A DNA stretch of 64,000 bases, from contig NZ_JABWRP020000013.1 of assembly GCF_014269035.2 (NCBI RefSeq), forward strand, positions 124,001 to 188,000, written 5' to 3'. The notes beneath the pieces were generated by a model. That model did not search any database and was not told the DNA's origin. It saw only the letters and a list, made by a program, of their open reading frames with translations. Positions within the stretch are counted from its first letter, which is position 1, and the number at the start of each line of letters is the position of its first letter. This document shows positions 35,206 through 44,160 of this stretch, piece after piece. The translations under genes were made by a program, and so were the position numbers. This stretch comes from Pseudomonas vlassakiae. GTDB lineage: Bacteria; Pseudomonadota; Gammaproteobacteria; Pseudomonadales; Pseudomonadaceae.

Positions 35206-35466
35206 TCAGCCGTTGGAGCAGCCGTTGCCCATCACGCGGTATTCGAGAATGTGCTTCTGGCCCTTGGAGTCCTCGTAGGTCATGCGGGCGGGCACGACTT
35301 CACACACGTTGGGCACTTCGCTCATGGAGATGACCCGAGCAATGTCCAGGTGCTGCGAGTAACTGTACTGTTCAACCGGAATCTGCTCGACATTGTTTGC
35401 TTCGTCGGCCATCGCCGCGCCGCAAAGACCGCCAAGTACCAATACCAGTAAAGCTTTCATTTTCAT
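35206..35466 (-). CDS. DUF2790 periplasmic protein
   Basis: 86 residues: signal peptide (KALLVLVLGGLCGAAMA), then a short domain with YSYSQHLDIARVISMSEVPNVCEVVPARMTYEDSKG and a second Cys near the end (GNGCSNG), so one disulfide is likely. This is the DUF2790 pattern, a family found mainly in Pseudomonas, often in metal-responsive loci; function unknown. Start could be 35466 or 35460 (MKMKALL). Confidence 0.85.
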   Translation of the reverse strand: MKMKALLVLVLGGLCGAAMADEANNVEQIPVEQYSYSQHLDIARVISMSEVPNVCEVVPARMTYEDSKGQKHILEYRVMGNGCSNG

Positions 35467-35880
35467 TTTACCTGTCTAAGGTCGTGAGGGGGCACGCGGC
35501 GCTTGTGGCGCCGCGAGTACTGCATAAGTTCAACTATCGGGATGAGAGGGGGATTAACTGATTGCCTTCGTGGGGGCTGTTTCCAGTAGTTAATCGCCTT
35601 GCCGTTGCTGGCGAGGTGAATCTTATGCCTGGGCAACTAAGGGAAACAGATGGCGTTTTGATAAAGTTTTTTTGCCTTTTTCCATAATCTGTAACAATCC
35701 GCTGGCAGGCGTTGTCGCATTTTTCCCTTGCCGGGCCGATAGCTGCGGGCTAGAGCCTTCTGTGCCGTTCGCATGAAGATTTTGCTGTCGCGCTACTACC
35801 ATCGTCGTATGGTTTTTCCCGCTCTGGTACAGTTACAAACGGTTCCATACAAAAACAACTATTACACCGAGGTAACACAG
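35467..35880. other. Intergenic region upstream of acsA
   Basis: AT-richer than its surroundings. It holds an 8-bp GC stem (35495-35515, CGCGGCGC...GCGCCGCG) and a T-rich tract around 35660-35690. It must contain the divergent promoters for acsA and the DUF2790 gene, but I see no convincing operator. No supported gene. Confidence 0.6.
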
Positions 35881-37842
35881 ATGAGTGCGGCTCCACTGTA
35901 TCCCGTTCGTCCCGAGGTTGCGGCCACTACCCTGACCGACGAGGCCACCTACAAGGCCATGTACCAGCAATCGGTGATCAACCCGGACGGCTTCTGGCGT
36001 GAGCAGGCCCAGCGGCTGGACTGGATCAAGCCGTTCACCAAGGTCAAGCAGACCTCGTTCGACGACCACCATGTCGATATCAAGTGGTTTGCCGACGGCA
36101 CTCTGAACGTCTCCTCCAACTGCCTGGACCGCCACCTCGAAGAGCGCGGCGACCAACTGGCAATCATCTGGGAAGGCGACGACCCTTCCGAACACCGCAA
36201 CATCACCTACCGTGAGCTGCACGAGCAGGTCTGCAAGTTCGCCAACGCCCTGCGCGGTCAGGACGTGCACCGTGGCGATGTGGTGACGATCTACATGCCG
36301 ATGATCCCCGAGGCCGTGGTCGCCATGCTGGCTTGCGCCCGCATCGGTGCTATCCACTCGGTGGTGTTCGGCGGCTTCTCCCCGGAAGCACTGGCCGGCC
36401 GCATCATCGACTGCAAGTCGAAGGTTGTCATCACCGCCGATGAGGGCTTGCGTGGTGGCCGTCGTACCCCGCTCAAGGCCAACGTCGACCTGGCGCTGAC
36501 CAACCCGGAAACCAACAGCGTGCAGAAGATCATCGTGTGCAAGCGCACCGGTGGCGAGATCGCCTGGCACCAGCACCGCGACATCTGGTTCGAAGACCTG
36601 ATGAAGGTTGCCTCCAGCCACTGTGCGCCGAAGGAAATGGGCGCCGAGGAGCCGCTGTTCATCCTTTATACCTCCGGCTCCACCGGCAAGCCGAAGGGCG
36701 TACTGCATACCACCGGTGGTTACCTGGTGTACGCCGCGCTGACCCATGAGCGCGTGTTCGACTACCGCCCGGGCGAAGTCTACTGGTGCACTGCCGATGT
36801 CGGCTGGGTGACGGGCCACAGCTACATCGTCTACGGCCCGCTGGCCAACGGCGCCACCACGCTGCTGTTCGAAGGTGTGCCGAACTACCCGGACATCACC
36901 CGCGTGTCGAAGATCGTCGACAAGCACAAGGTCAATATTCTCTACACCGCACCGACCGCGATCCGCGCCATGATGGCCGAAGGGCAGGCAGCCGTAGCGG
37001 GCGCCGACGGTTCCAGCTTGCGCCTGCTGGGCTCGGTGGGCGAGCCGATCAACCCTGAGGCGTGGAACTGGTACTACAAGACGGTTGGCAAGGAGCGTTG
37101 CCCGATCGTCGATACGTGGTGGCAAACCGAGACCGGTGGCGTGCTGATCAGCCCGCTGCCAGGTGCCACGGCGCTCAAGCCGGGCTCGGCGACCCGTCCG
37201 TTCTTCGGCGTGGTGCCGGCGTTGGTGGACAACCTGGGCAACCTGATCGAAGGGGCCGCCGAAGGCAACCTGGTGATCCTCGATTCCTGGCCGGGCCAGT
37301 CGCGTTCGCTGTATGGCGACCATGATCGTTTCGTCGACACCTACTTCAAGACCTTCCGCGGCATGTACTTCACCGGTGACGGCGCACGTCGTGACGAGGA
37401 TGGCTACTACTGGATCACCGGCCGTGTGGACGATGTGCTCAACGTGTCCGGCCACCGCATGGGCACCGCCGAGATCGAAAGCGCCATGGTCGCCCATGCC
37501 AAGGTGGCGGAAGCTGCAGTGGTTGGCGTGCCGCACGACATCAAGGGGCAAGGCATCTATGTCTATGTCACCCTCAATGCCGGCATCGAGCCGAGCGAGC
37601 AGCTGCGCCTGGAGCTGAAGAACTGGGTGCGCAAGGAGATCGGCCCGATTGCCTCGCCGGATGTGATCCAGTGGGCGCCGGGGCTGCCGAAAACCCGCTC
37701 GGGCAAGATCATGCGGCGTATTCTGCGCAAGATCGCCACGGCCGAATACGATGCCCTGGGTGATATCTCGACCCTGGCCGACCCGAGTGTGGTGCAGCAC
37801 CTGATCGACACCCACAAAGCGATGAGCCTGGCTTCGGCCTGA
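35881..37842 (+). CDS. acsA: Acetyl-coenzyme A synthetase
   Basis: 653 residues. AMP-forming ligase activating acetate. P-loop-like motif ILYTSGSTGKPKG, WWQTETGG, YFTGDGARRDEDGYYWITGRVDD, and the C-terminal catalytic Lys in TRSGKIMRR, the site of regulatory acetylation. ATG 35881 with GAGG upstream is chosen; the open frame starts 108 bases earlier without similarity. Stand-alone unit with a terminator. Confidence 0.96.
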   Translation: MSAAPLYPVRPEVAATTLTDEATYKAMYQQSVINPDGFWREQAQRLDWIKPFTKVKQTSFDDHHVDIKWFADGTLNVSSNCLDRHLEERGDQLAIIWEGDDPSEHRNITYRELHEQVCKFANALRGQDVHRGDVVTIYMPMIPEAVVAMLACARIGAIHSVVFGGFSPEALAGRIIDCKSKVVITADEGLRGGRRTPLKANVDLALTNPETNSVQKIIVCKRTGGEIAWHQHRDIWFEDLMKVASSHCAPKEMGAEEPLFILYTSGSTGKPKGVLHTTGGYLVYAALTHERVFDYRPGEVYWCTADVGWVTGHSYIVYGPLANGATTLLFEGVPNYPDITRVSKIVDKHKVNILYTAPTAIRAMMAEGQAAVAGADGSSLRLLGSVGEPINPEAWNWYYKTVGKERCPIVDTWWQTETGGVLISPLPGATALKPGSATRPFFGVVPALVDNLGNLIEGAAEGNLVILDSWPGQSRSLYGDHDRFVDTYFKTFRGMYFTGDGARRDEDGYYWITGRVDDVLNVSGHRMGTAEIESAMVAHAKVAEAAVVGVPHDIKGQGIYVYVTLNAGIEPSEQLRLELKNWVRKEIGPIASPDVIQWAPGLPKTRSGKIMRRILRKIATAEYDALGDISTLADPSVVQHLIDTHKAMSLASA

Positions 37843-37868
37843 TAAGCCGCATAGACGATGGATGGTGC

Positions 37869-37900
37869 AAAACCCCGCCAGGGCAACCGGCGGGGTTTTT
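37869..37900 (+). terminator. acsA terminator
   Basis: AAAACCCCGCC ... GGCGGGGTTTTT, 26 bases after the stop. Confidence 0.9.
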
Positions 37901-38169
37901 GCTTTACTGTTACCCGACAATCATCGGTAACTCTTCTGTCACCGATTTCGCACAGGATCGGGGCGCAGGGAAACAGGTCCGTGTCATTTCGGTGCGTTCG
38001 CTTGGTTGTTTTCAGCAAGGTGAAACGCTGCACTTGCCGTATCGCAAGGGTTTGCCAATAATAGGCCCGGTAATTGCTTGGCTTACAGGTTATTTCTCTC
38101 GAGCTCTTGCATGTTTTGCAAAAGCTGTCAACATCGCCCGCCGCGATTTCAAGCGCTTCTGTAAGTAGT

Positions 38170-38216
38170 TGTCGCTTTGAAGAAATATCGACTACCGGGC
38201 TGTCGTTAAAATGCCA
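38170..38216 (+). promoter_or_regulatory. ArgR-type sites upstream of aotJ
   Basis: TGTCGC TTTGAAGA AA (38170-38185) fits the P. aeruginosa ArgR half-site pattern TGTCGC-N8-AA; a second TGTCGT begins at 38201, 31 bases on. About 150 bases before the aotJ start. The rest of the 490-base gap (37901-38335) shows no gene. Confidence 0.55.
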
Positions 38217-38335
38217 CTCACTCGCTCGTGGTCTGCGACCTTGGTCGAAACCTGCGCGGCTCGCGTTGTACCCATTCGCATATCGGGCAGTTGTTACCCC
38301 TGCCTCGTATTGCCCCGTACCGATGGAGTTACCTG

Positions 38336-39121
38336 ATGAAGAAGCTCGCACTGCTTGGCGCCCTGGCGCTTTCTGTGTTTTCCCTGGTGTCGCAGGCCGA
38401 TGAAAAACCGTTGAAGATCGGCATCGAAGCCGCCTACCCACCGTTCGCCTTCAAGCAGCCAGACGGCAGCATCGCCGGTTTCGACTACGACATCGGCAAC
38501 GCCCTGTGTGAAGAGATGAAGGCCAAGTGCACCTGGGTCGAGCAAGAGTTCGACGGCCTGATCCCGGCGCTGAAGGTGCGCAAGATCGACGCCATCCTGT
38601 CGTCGATGTCCATCACCGACGACCGCAAGAAGTCGGTCGACTTCACCAAGCGCTACTACCTGACTCCAGCGCGCCTGGTCATGAAGGAAGGCACCACCGT
38701 CAGCGACAGCCTCGATGAACTCAAGGGCAAGAAGATCGGCGTGCAGCGCGGCTCGATCCACGACCGCTTCGCCAAGGAAGTGCTGGCTCCCAAGGGCGCC
38801 ACTGTCGTGCCATATGGCACCCAGAACGAAATCTACCTGGACGTCGCCGCCGGTCGCCTTGACGGTACCGTGGCCGACGCCACCCTGCTCGAAGACGGCT
38901 TCCTGAAAACCGATGCTGGCAAAGGCTTTGCCTTCGTCGGCCCATCGTTCACCGACGTCAAGTACTTCGGTGACGGCGTCGGCATCGCCGTGCGCAAAGG
39001 CGACGATGCCAACCGCGAGCGCATCAACAAGGCCATCGACGCCATCCGCGCCAATGGCAAGTACAAAGAAATCGAGAAGAAGTACTTCAACTTCGACATC
39101 TACGGTCCAGACTCGAACTAA
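38336..39121 (+). CDS. aotJ: Arginine/ornithine-binding periplasmic protein AotJ
   Basis: 261 residues. Signal peptide MKKLALLGALALSVFSLVSQA then the SBP_bac_3 fold with GIEAAYPPFAFKQPDGSIAGFDYDIG, and RKKSVDFTKRYY as in lysine/arginine/ornithine-binding proteins. No lipobox, so it is soluble. GGAG upstream of ATG 38336. First gene of the importer operon, which ends with argR. Confidence 0.93.
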   Translation: MKKLALLGALALSVFSLVSQADEKPLKIGIEAAYPPFAFKQPDGSIAGFDYDIGNALCEEMKAKCTWVEQEFDGLIPALKVRKIDAILSSMSITDDRKKSVDFTKRYYLTPARLVMKEGTTVSDSLDELKGKKIGVQRGSIHDRFAKEVLAPKGATVVPYGTQNEIYLDVAAGRLDGTVADATLLEDGFLKTDAGKGFAFVGPSFTDVKYFGDGVGIAVRKGDDANRERINKAIDAIRANGKYKEIEKKYFNFDIYGPDSN

Positions 39122-39212
39122 GGCGTCGGGTTTCACCTGTGCAATGGTGCAAACAGCAGAAGCTCTGAGGTTTGCACCATTTTTCATTCCCAAGCCCTGA
39201 GGAATCCCAATC

Positions 39213-39902
39213 ATGTTGAAAGGCTATGGGGCAGTCATCCTCGACGGGGCGTGGCTGACGCTACAGCTCGCCTTGTCGTCGATGGCCCTGGCCATCGTCC
39301 TCGGCCTGATCGGCGTGGCGCTGCGCTTGTCGCCGGTGCGCTGGCTGGCCTGGCTGGGGGATCTGTATTCCACGGTGATCCGTGGCATCCCCGACCTGGT
39401 CCTGATCCTGCTGATCTTCTACGGCGGCCAGGACATCATCAACCGGGTGGCGCCGCTGCTCGGCTATGACGACTACATCGACCTGAACCCGCTGGTGGCC
39501 GGTATCGGCACGCTGGGCTTCATTTTCGGTGCGTACCTGTCGGAGACCTTCCGGGGTGCGTTCCTCGGTATCCCCAAGGGCCAGGCCGAAGCCGGCGTGG
39601 CCTATGGCATGAGCGCGCGCCAGGTGTTCTTCCGCATCCAGGTGCCACAGATGATCCGCCTGGCCATCCCGGGCTTCACCAACAACTGGCTGGTGCTGAC
39701 CAAGGCCACGGCGCTGATTTCGGTGGTCGGCCTGCAGGACATGATGTTCAAGGCCAAGCAGGCGGCCGACGCCACCCGCGAGCCTTTCACCTTCTTCCTG
39801 GCCGTGGCTGCGCTGTACCTGGTGATCACCAGTATTTCGCTGCTGGCGCTGAAGTATCTGGAGCGCCGCTACTCGGTTGGCGTCAAGGTGGCTGAACTAT
39901 GA
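39213..39902 (+). CDS. aotQ: Basic amino acid ABC transporter permease AotQ (HisQ-like)
   Basis: 229 residues, five membrane segments, with the binding-protein-dependent permease motif around EAGVAYGMSARQVFFRIQVPQ. N-terminal WLTLQLALSSMALAIVLG is typical of HisQ/ArtQ. Its stop overlaps the next start codon (ATGA), so it is translationally coupled to aotM. Confidence 0.93.
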   Translation: MLKGYGAVILDGAWLTLQLALSSMALAIVLGLIGVALRLSPVRWLAWLGDLYSTVIRGIPDLVLILLIFYGGQDIINRVAPLLGYDDYIDLNPLVAGIGTLGFIFGAYLSETFRGAFLGIPKGQAEAGVAYGMSARQVFFRIQVPQMIRLAIPGFTNNWLVLTKATALISVVGLQDMMFKAKQAADATREPFTFFLAVAALYLVITSISLLALKYLERRYSVGVKVAEL

Positions 39903-40597
39903 TTTTCGACTACAACGTCGTCTGGGAGGCCATGCCGCTGTATCTCGGCGGCCTGCTGACCACCCTCAAGCTGCTGGCGCTGTCGCTGTTGTTCGGGCTG
40001 CTGGCGGCGATTCCGCTGGGCCTGATGAGGGTATCCAGGCAGCCGCTGGTGAATCTGGTCGCCTGGCTGTACACCTACGTGATCCGCGGCACGCCGATGC
40101 TGGTGCAGCTGTTCCTGATCTACTATGGCCTGGCCCAGTTCGAGACGGTGCGCGAAAGCATTTTCTGGCCGTGGCTGTCCAGCGCGACCTTCTGTGCCTG
40201 CCTGGCCTTCGCCATCAACACCAGTGCCTACACCGCGGAAATCATCGCTGGCAGCCTCAAGGCCACGCCCCATGGCGAGATCGAGGCGGCCAAGGCCATG
40301 GGCATGTCGCGCATGAAGATGTACCGCCGCATCCTGCTGCCATCGGCCCTGCGCCGGGCCCTGCCGCAGTACAGCAACGAAGTGATCATGATGCTGCAGA
40401 CCACCAGCCTGGCGTCGATCGTCACCCTGATCGACATCACAGGTGCCGCGCGCACGGTCAATGCCCAGTACTACCTGCCTTTCGAGGCCTATATCACGGC
40501 GGGCGTATTCTACCTGTGCCTGACCTTCATCCTGGTGCGCCTGTTCAAGATGGCCGAACGCCGCTGGCTCGGCTACCTGGCGCCGCGCAAGCACTGA
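39899..40597 (+). CDS. aotM: Basic amino acid ABC transporter permease AotM (HisM-like)
   Basis: 232 residues. HisM/ArtM-type permease with YVIRGTPMLVQLFLIYYG and the EAA loop EIEAAKAMGMSRMKMYRRILLP. Forms the channel with AotQ. In P. aeruginosa an extra gene, aotO, follows it; here the ATPase gene comes next. Confidence 0.93.
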   Translation: MIFDYNVVWEAMPLYLGGLLTTLKLLALSLLFGLLAAIPLGLMRVSRQPLVNLVAWLYTYVIRGTPMLVQLFLIYYGLAQFETVRESIFWPWLSSATFCACLAFAINTSAYTAEIIAGSLKATPHGEIEAAKAMGMSRMKMYRRILLPSALRRALPQYSNEVIMMLQTTSLASIVTLIDITGAARTVNAQYYLPFEAYITAGVFYLCLTFILVRLFKMAERRWLGYLAPRKH

Positions 40598-40619
40598 ACG
40601 CTCTGTGAGAACCGACAGC

Positions 40620-41384
40620 ATGTACAAACTCGAAGTCAAAGACCTGCACAAGCGCTACGGCAGCCATGAAGTGCTCAAGGGCGTGTCCCTGGCGGCGAAA
40701 GCAGGCGATGTGATCAGCATCATCGGCTCCAGCGGTTCGGGCAAGTCGACCTTCCTGCGCTGCATCAACCTGCTCGAGCAGCCCCATGCAGGCAAGATCC
40801 TGCTCAACAATGAAGAGCTCAAGCTGGTACCTGGCAAGGATGGCGCGCTCAAGGCCTCGGACCCGCGCCAGCTGCAGCGCATGCGCTCGCGCCTGTCGAT
40901 GGTGTTCCAGCATTTCAACCTGTGGTCGCACATGACCGCGCTGGAGAACATCATCGAAGCGCCGGTGCATGTGCTGGGTGTGAACAAGAAGGAAGCCCTG
41001 GAGAAGGCCGAGCACTACTTGGCCAAGGTCGGCGTGGCGCACCGCAAGGACGCTTTCCCCGGCCACATGTCCGGCGGTGAGCAGCAGCGTGTGGCGATTG
41101 CCCGGGCCCTGGCCATGGAGCCAGAGGTCATGCTGTTCGACGAGCCAACCTCGGCGCTCGACCCGGAGCTGGTGGGGGACGTGCTCAAGGTGATGCAGGC
41201 GCTGGCCCAGGAAGGCCGCACCATGGTGGTGGTGACCCACGAAATGGGCTTTGCCCGCGAGGTGTCGAACCAGCTGGTGTTCCTGCACAAAGGCCTGGTC
41301 GAAGAAACCGGCTGCCCGCGTGAAGTGCTCGCTAATCCGCAATCGGAGCGGCTCAAGCAGTTCCTCTCCGGCAGCCTGAAGTAA
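40620..41384 (+). CDS. aotP: Basic amino acid ABC transporter ATPase AotP (HisP-like)
   Basis: 254 residues. Walker A GSSGSGKST, signature MSGGEQQRVAIARAL, Walker B VMLFDEP and switch His in VVTHEMGF. Starts MYKLEVKDLHKRYG at ATG 40620, five codons inside the longest open frame. Powers AotJQM uptake of arginine and ornithine. Confidence 0.94.
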   Translation: MYKLEVKDLHKRYGSHEVLKGVSLAAKAGDVISIIGSSGSGKSTFLRCINLLEQPHAGKILLNNEELKLVPGKDGALKASDPRQLQRMRSRLSMVFQHFNLWSHMTALENIIEAPVHVLGVNKKEALEKAEHYLAKVGVAHRKDAFPGHMSGGEQQRVAIARALAMEPEVMLFDEPTSALDPELVGDVLKVMQALAQEGRTMVVVTHEMGFAREVSNQLVFLHKGLVEETGCPREVLANPQSERLKQFLSGSLK

Positions 41385-41483
41385 AGGCTGCACCTTTGCA
41401 CCAGAATAGGGCATGCTGCGCAGCGAGCGCAGTGTGACCCGGCGCCACAGACTCGAACGAACCCAGGTTTCGGACCGCACCCT

Positions 41484-42464
41484 ATGACCACCCAGCGAAT
41501 CGGTTTTCTCATCTGGCCAAGCACCAAGCCTTTGACCCTGGCGCTGGCTGAGGAAGTGTTGCTGGTGGCCCAGCGGGTGCACCCGGAGGTGGTCTACGAG
41601 ATCGCCTTCCTTCAGGCGGAGCCCGCCGGGGAGGGCGCCTGGCGCCTTCCGGGCGAGCCGTGGAACGGGCGCCTGGAGGGCTGCCACAAGCTCTTTCTGC
41701 TGGCCGACGACCTGCCTCAGCCAGTGGGTTCGGCGCTTTCGGCGGCGCTCAAGCAGCTGGCACGCAGTGGTTGCATGATTGGCGGCCTGTCCGCCGGGGT
41801 CTACCCGCTGGCCATGCTCGGCCTGCTCGACGGCTATCGCGCTGCGGTGCACTGGCGCTGGCAGGACGACTTTGCCGAACGATTCCCCAAGGTGATTGCT
41901 ACCAGCCACCTGTTCGACTGGGACCGTGACCGCCTGACGGCCTGTGGTGGCATGGCGGTGACCGACTTGCTGCTGGCGGTGCTGGCCCGCGATCACGGGG
42001 CCGAGCTTGCCGGGGCGGTGTCCGAGGAACTGGTGGTCGAGCGCATTCGCGAAGGGGGCGAGCGCCAGCGCATTCCGCTGCAGAACCGCCTGGGGTCGAG
42101 CCACCCGAAGCTGACCCAGGCGGTGCTGTTGATGGAGGCCAACATCGAAGAGCCGCTGACCACCGACGAAATCGCCCAGCATGTCTGCGTATCGCGTCGG
42201 CAGCTGGAGCGGATTTTCAAGCAGTACCTGAACCGCGTGCCGAGCCAGTATTACCTGGAGCTGCGGCTGAACAAGGCGCGGCAGATGCTGATGCAGACCA
42301 GCAAGTCGATCATCCAGATTGGCTTGTCCTGTGGCTTCTCCTCGGGGCCGCATTTTTCCAGCGCCTATCGCAACTTCTTCGGCGCCACGCCGCGGGAAGA
42401 CCGTAACCAGCGGCGCAGCAGCAGCCCGTTCGAGTTGAGCTCGGCGCCGGCTGAAAAGGGCTGA
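41484..42464 (+). CDS. argR: Arginine-responsive regulator ArgR (AraC family)
   Basis: 326 residues. N-terminal class-I glutamine-amidotransferase-like domain (IGFLIWPSTKPLTLALAEE; GGLSAGVYPLAMLGLLDG) without a usable catalytic triad, then an AraC DNA-binding domain (TTDEIAQHVCVSRRQLERIF; IIQIGLSCGFSSGPHFSSAYR). This is the Pseudomonas ArgR, unrelated to E. coli ArgR. It controls the aot and aru/ast genes and lies at the end of the aot block. A perfect 14-bp hairpin follows the stop. Confidence 0.94.
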   Translation: MTTQRIGFLIWPSTKPLTLALAEEVLLVAQRVHPEVVYEIAFLQAEPAGEGAWRLPGEPWNGRLEGCHKLFLLADDLPQPVGSALSAALKQLARSGCMIGGLSAGVYPLAMLGLLDGYRAAVHWRWQDDFAERFPKVIATSHLFDWDRDRLTACGGMAVTDLLLAVLARDHGAELAGAVSEELVVERIREGGERQRIPLQNRLGSSHPKLTQAVLLMEANIEEPLTTDEIAQHVCVSRRQLERIFKQYLNRVPSQYYLELRLNKARQMLMQTSKSIIQIGLSCGFSSGPHFSSAYRNFFGATPREDRNQRRSSSPFELSSAPAEKG

Positions 42465-42513
42465 ACGTTCGGTTGGGTTCAGGGCGCATGCCTTGGGTTT
42501 GATGGTGGTGCCG

Positions 42514-42545
42514 AAATCGAGCGCCGCGCGGGCGGCGCTCGATTT
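42514..42545. terminator. Perfect 14-bp hairpin between argR and aruC
   Basis: AAATCGAGCGCCGC-GCGG-GCGGCGCTCGATTT is a perfect stem-loop with tetraloop GCGG, 50 bases after argR. There is no T run after it, so Rho-independent termination is uncertain; an mRNA-stability or protein-binding role is also possible. Confidence 0.6.
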
Positions 42546-42656
42546 GCGCCACAACACAACAACAGCGGCTTGCACTCGACGCTTCCCCGAATTGCCTGTG
42601 CACACCCGTTCACCCAGCCCCCTCTCTCCCGTACACTGCGCGATTGCGACAGTGTT

Positions 42657-42723
42657 TGTCGCATTGCCGAAAGCCTGGGTAAAACTGGGTTTTGCGCTGT
42701 AACAAGTTGTCGCTTGGCCGCAA
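42657..42723 (+). promoter_or_regulatory. ArgR-type sites upstream of aruC
   Basis: Two half-sites fit TGTCGC-N8-AA: TGTCGC ATTGCCGA AA (42657-42672) and TGTCGC TTGGCCGC AA (42708-42723), 51 bases apart, both in the orientation of aruC, which starts at 42802. A reversed GCGACA is at 42646-42651. Confidence 0.65.
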
Positions 42724-42801
42724 GGACAGGCGCGGTTCAGTCCTTACAATCCCCCCATCGCTCGCCACTTCCAGGCCAGCGTTCCTCTTCAGGAGACTCA
42801 G

Positions 42802-44022
42802 ATGTCCGTTGAGCAAGCCCCGGTGCAACGTGCCGATTTCGACCAGGTCATGGTCCCCAACTATTCTCCGGCGGCCTTCATTCCTGTGCGAGGCGAGGGT
42901 TCCCGCGTCTGGGACCAGTCGGGCCGCGAACTCATCGACTTTGCCGGCGGCATCGCGGTGAACGCCCTGGGCCATTGCCACCCGGCCCTGGTCAAGGCGC
43001 TGACCGAACAGGCCAACACCCTCTGGCACGTATCCAACGTATTCACCAACGAACCAGCCCTGCGCCTGGCGCACAAGCTGGTGGACGCTACCTTTGCCGA
43101 CCGGGCGTTCTTCTGCAACTCCGGCGCCGAGTCCAACGAGGCCGCCTTCAAGCTGGCCCGTCGCGTCGCCCACGACCGCTTCGGCCCTGAGAAGCACGAG
43201 ATCATCTCCACCGTGAACAGCTTCCACGGTCGCACCCTGTTCACCGTCAGCGTCGGTGGCCAGCCCAAGTACTCCGACGGCTTCGGCCCGAAGATCACCG
43301 GCATCAGCCATGTGCCCTACAACGACCTGGAAGCGTTGAAGGCGCAGATTTCCGACAAGACCTGCGCCGTGGTGATCGAACCGATCCAGGGTGAAAGCGG
43401 TGTGGTACCGGCCGACAAGGCTTACCTGGAAGGCGCGCGCAAGCTGTGCGACGAGCACAATGCCCTGCTGATCTTCGACGAAGTGCAGACTGGCGTTGGT
43501 CGCACCGGCTCGCTGTACGCTTACCAGCACTTCGGCGTGACCCCGGACATCCTGACCAGTGCCAAGAGCCTGGGCGGCGGTTTCCCGATCGGCGCCATGC
43601 TGACCACCACCGACATCGCCAAGCACCTGGCTGTCGGCACCCACGGCACCACCTACGGCGGCAACCCGCTGGGCTGCGCCGTCGCCTGCGCGGTGCTGGA
43701 CGTGGTCAATACCCCGCAAACCCTGGCAGGCATCAAGGCCAAGCACGAGCGCTTCAAGTCCCGTCTGGAAAAGATCGGCCAGCAGTACGGTCTGTTCAGC
43801 CAGGTACGTGGCGTCGGCCTGCTGATCGGCTGCGTGCTGTCCGAAGCCTGGAAGGGCAAGGCCAAGGACGTGCTCAACGCTGCTGAAAAAGACGGCGTGA
43901 TGGTGTTGCAGGCCGGCCCGGATGTGGTCCGCTTCGCGCCAAGCCTGGTGGTCGAAGATGCCGACATCGACGAAGGCCTCGATCGCTTCGAACGCGCTGT
44001 GGCGCAACTGACCCAGGGCTGA
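42802..44022 (+). CDS. aruC: Succinylornithine/acetylornithine transaminase AruC
   Basis: 406 residues, class-III PLP aminotransferase. GGIAVNALGHCHPALV, SGAESNEAAFKLARR, FDEVQTGVGRTG and the PLP-Lys in SAKSLGGGFPIGAML are all present. It transaminates N2-succinylornithine in catabolism and can serve in arginine synthesis. First gene of the catabolic operon; AGGAG upstream and ArgR-type sites ahead. Confidence 0.95.
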   Translation: MSVEQAPVQRADFDQVMVPNYSPAAFIPVRGEGSRVWDQSGRELIDFAGGIAVNALGHCHPALVKALTEQANTLWHVSNVFTNEPALRLAHKLVDATFADRAFFCNSGAESNEAAFKLARRVAHDRFGPEKHEIISTVNSFHGRTLFTVSVGGQPKYSDGFGPKITGISHVPYNDLEALKAQISDKTCAVVIEPIQGESGVVPADKAYLEGARKLCDEHNALLIFDEVQTGVGRTGSLYAYQHFGVTPDILTSAKSLGGGFPIGAMLTTTDIAKHLAVGTHGTTYGGNPLGCAVACAVLDVVNTPQTLAGIKAKHERFKSRLEKIGQQYGLFSQVRGVGLLIGCVLSEAWKGKAKDVLNAAEKDGVMVLQAGPDVVRFAPSLVVEDADIDEGLDRFERAVAQLTQG

Positions 44023-44160
44023 TCGGCCTGCGGTCCGTTCACCGGCCGGCGCCGTTCGAGGCCTCGGGCCGGTGAACCTCGAATTCCAGTGCGGGGGCTG
44101 ATGCGCCCGCCGATTTTCCGTGCCGTCGTGAATGGCCCGTTTTTCCAAAGGAGTGACACC

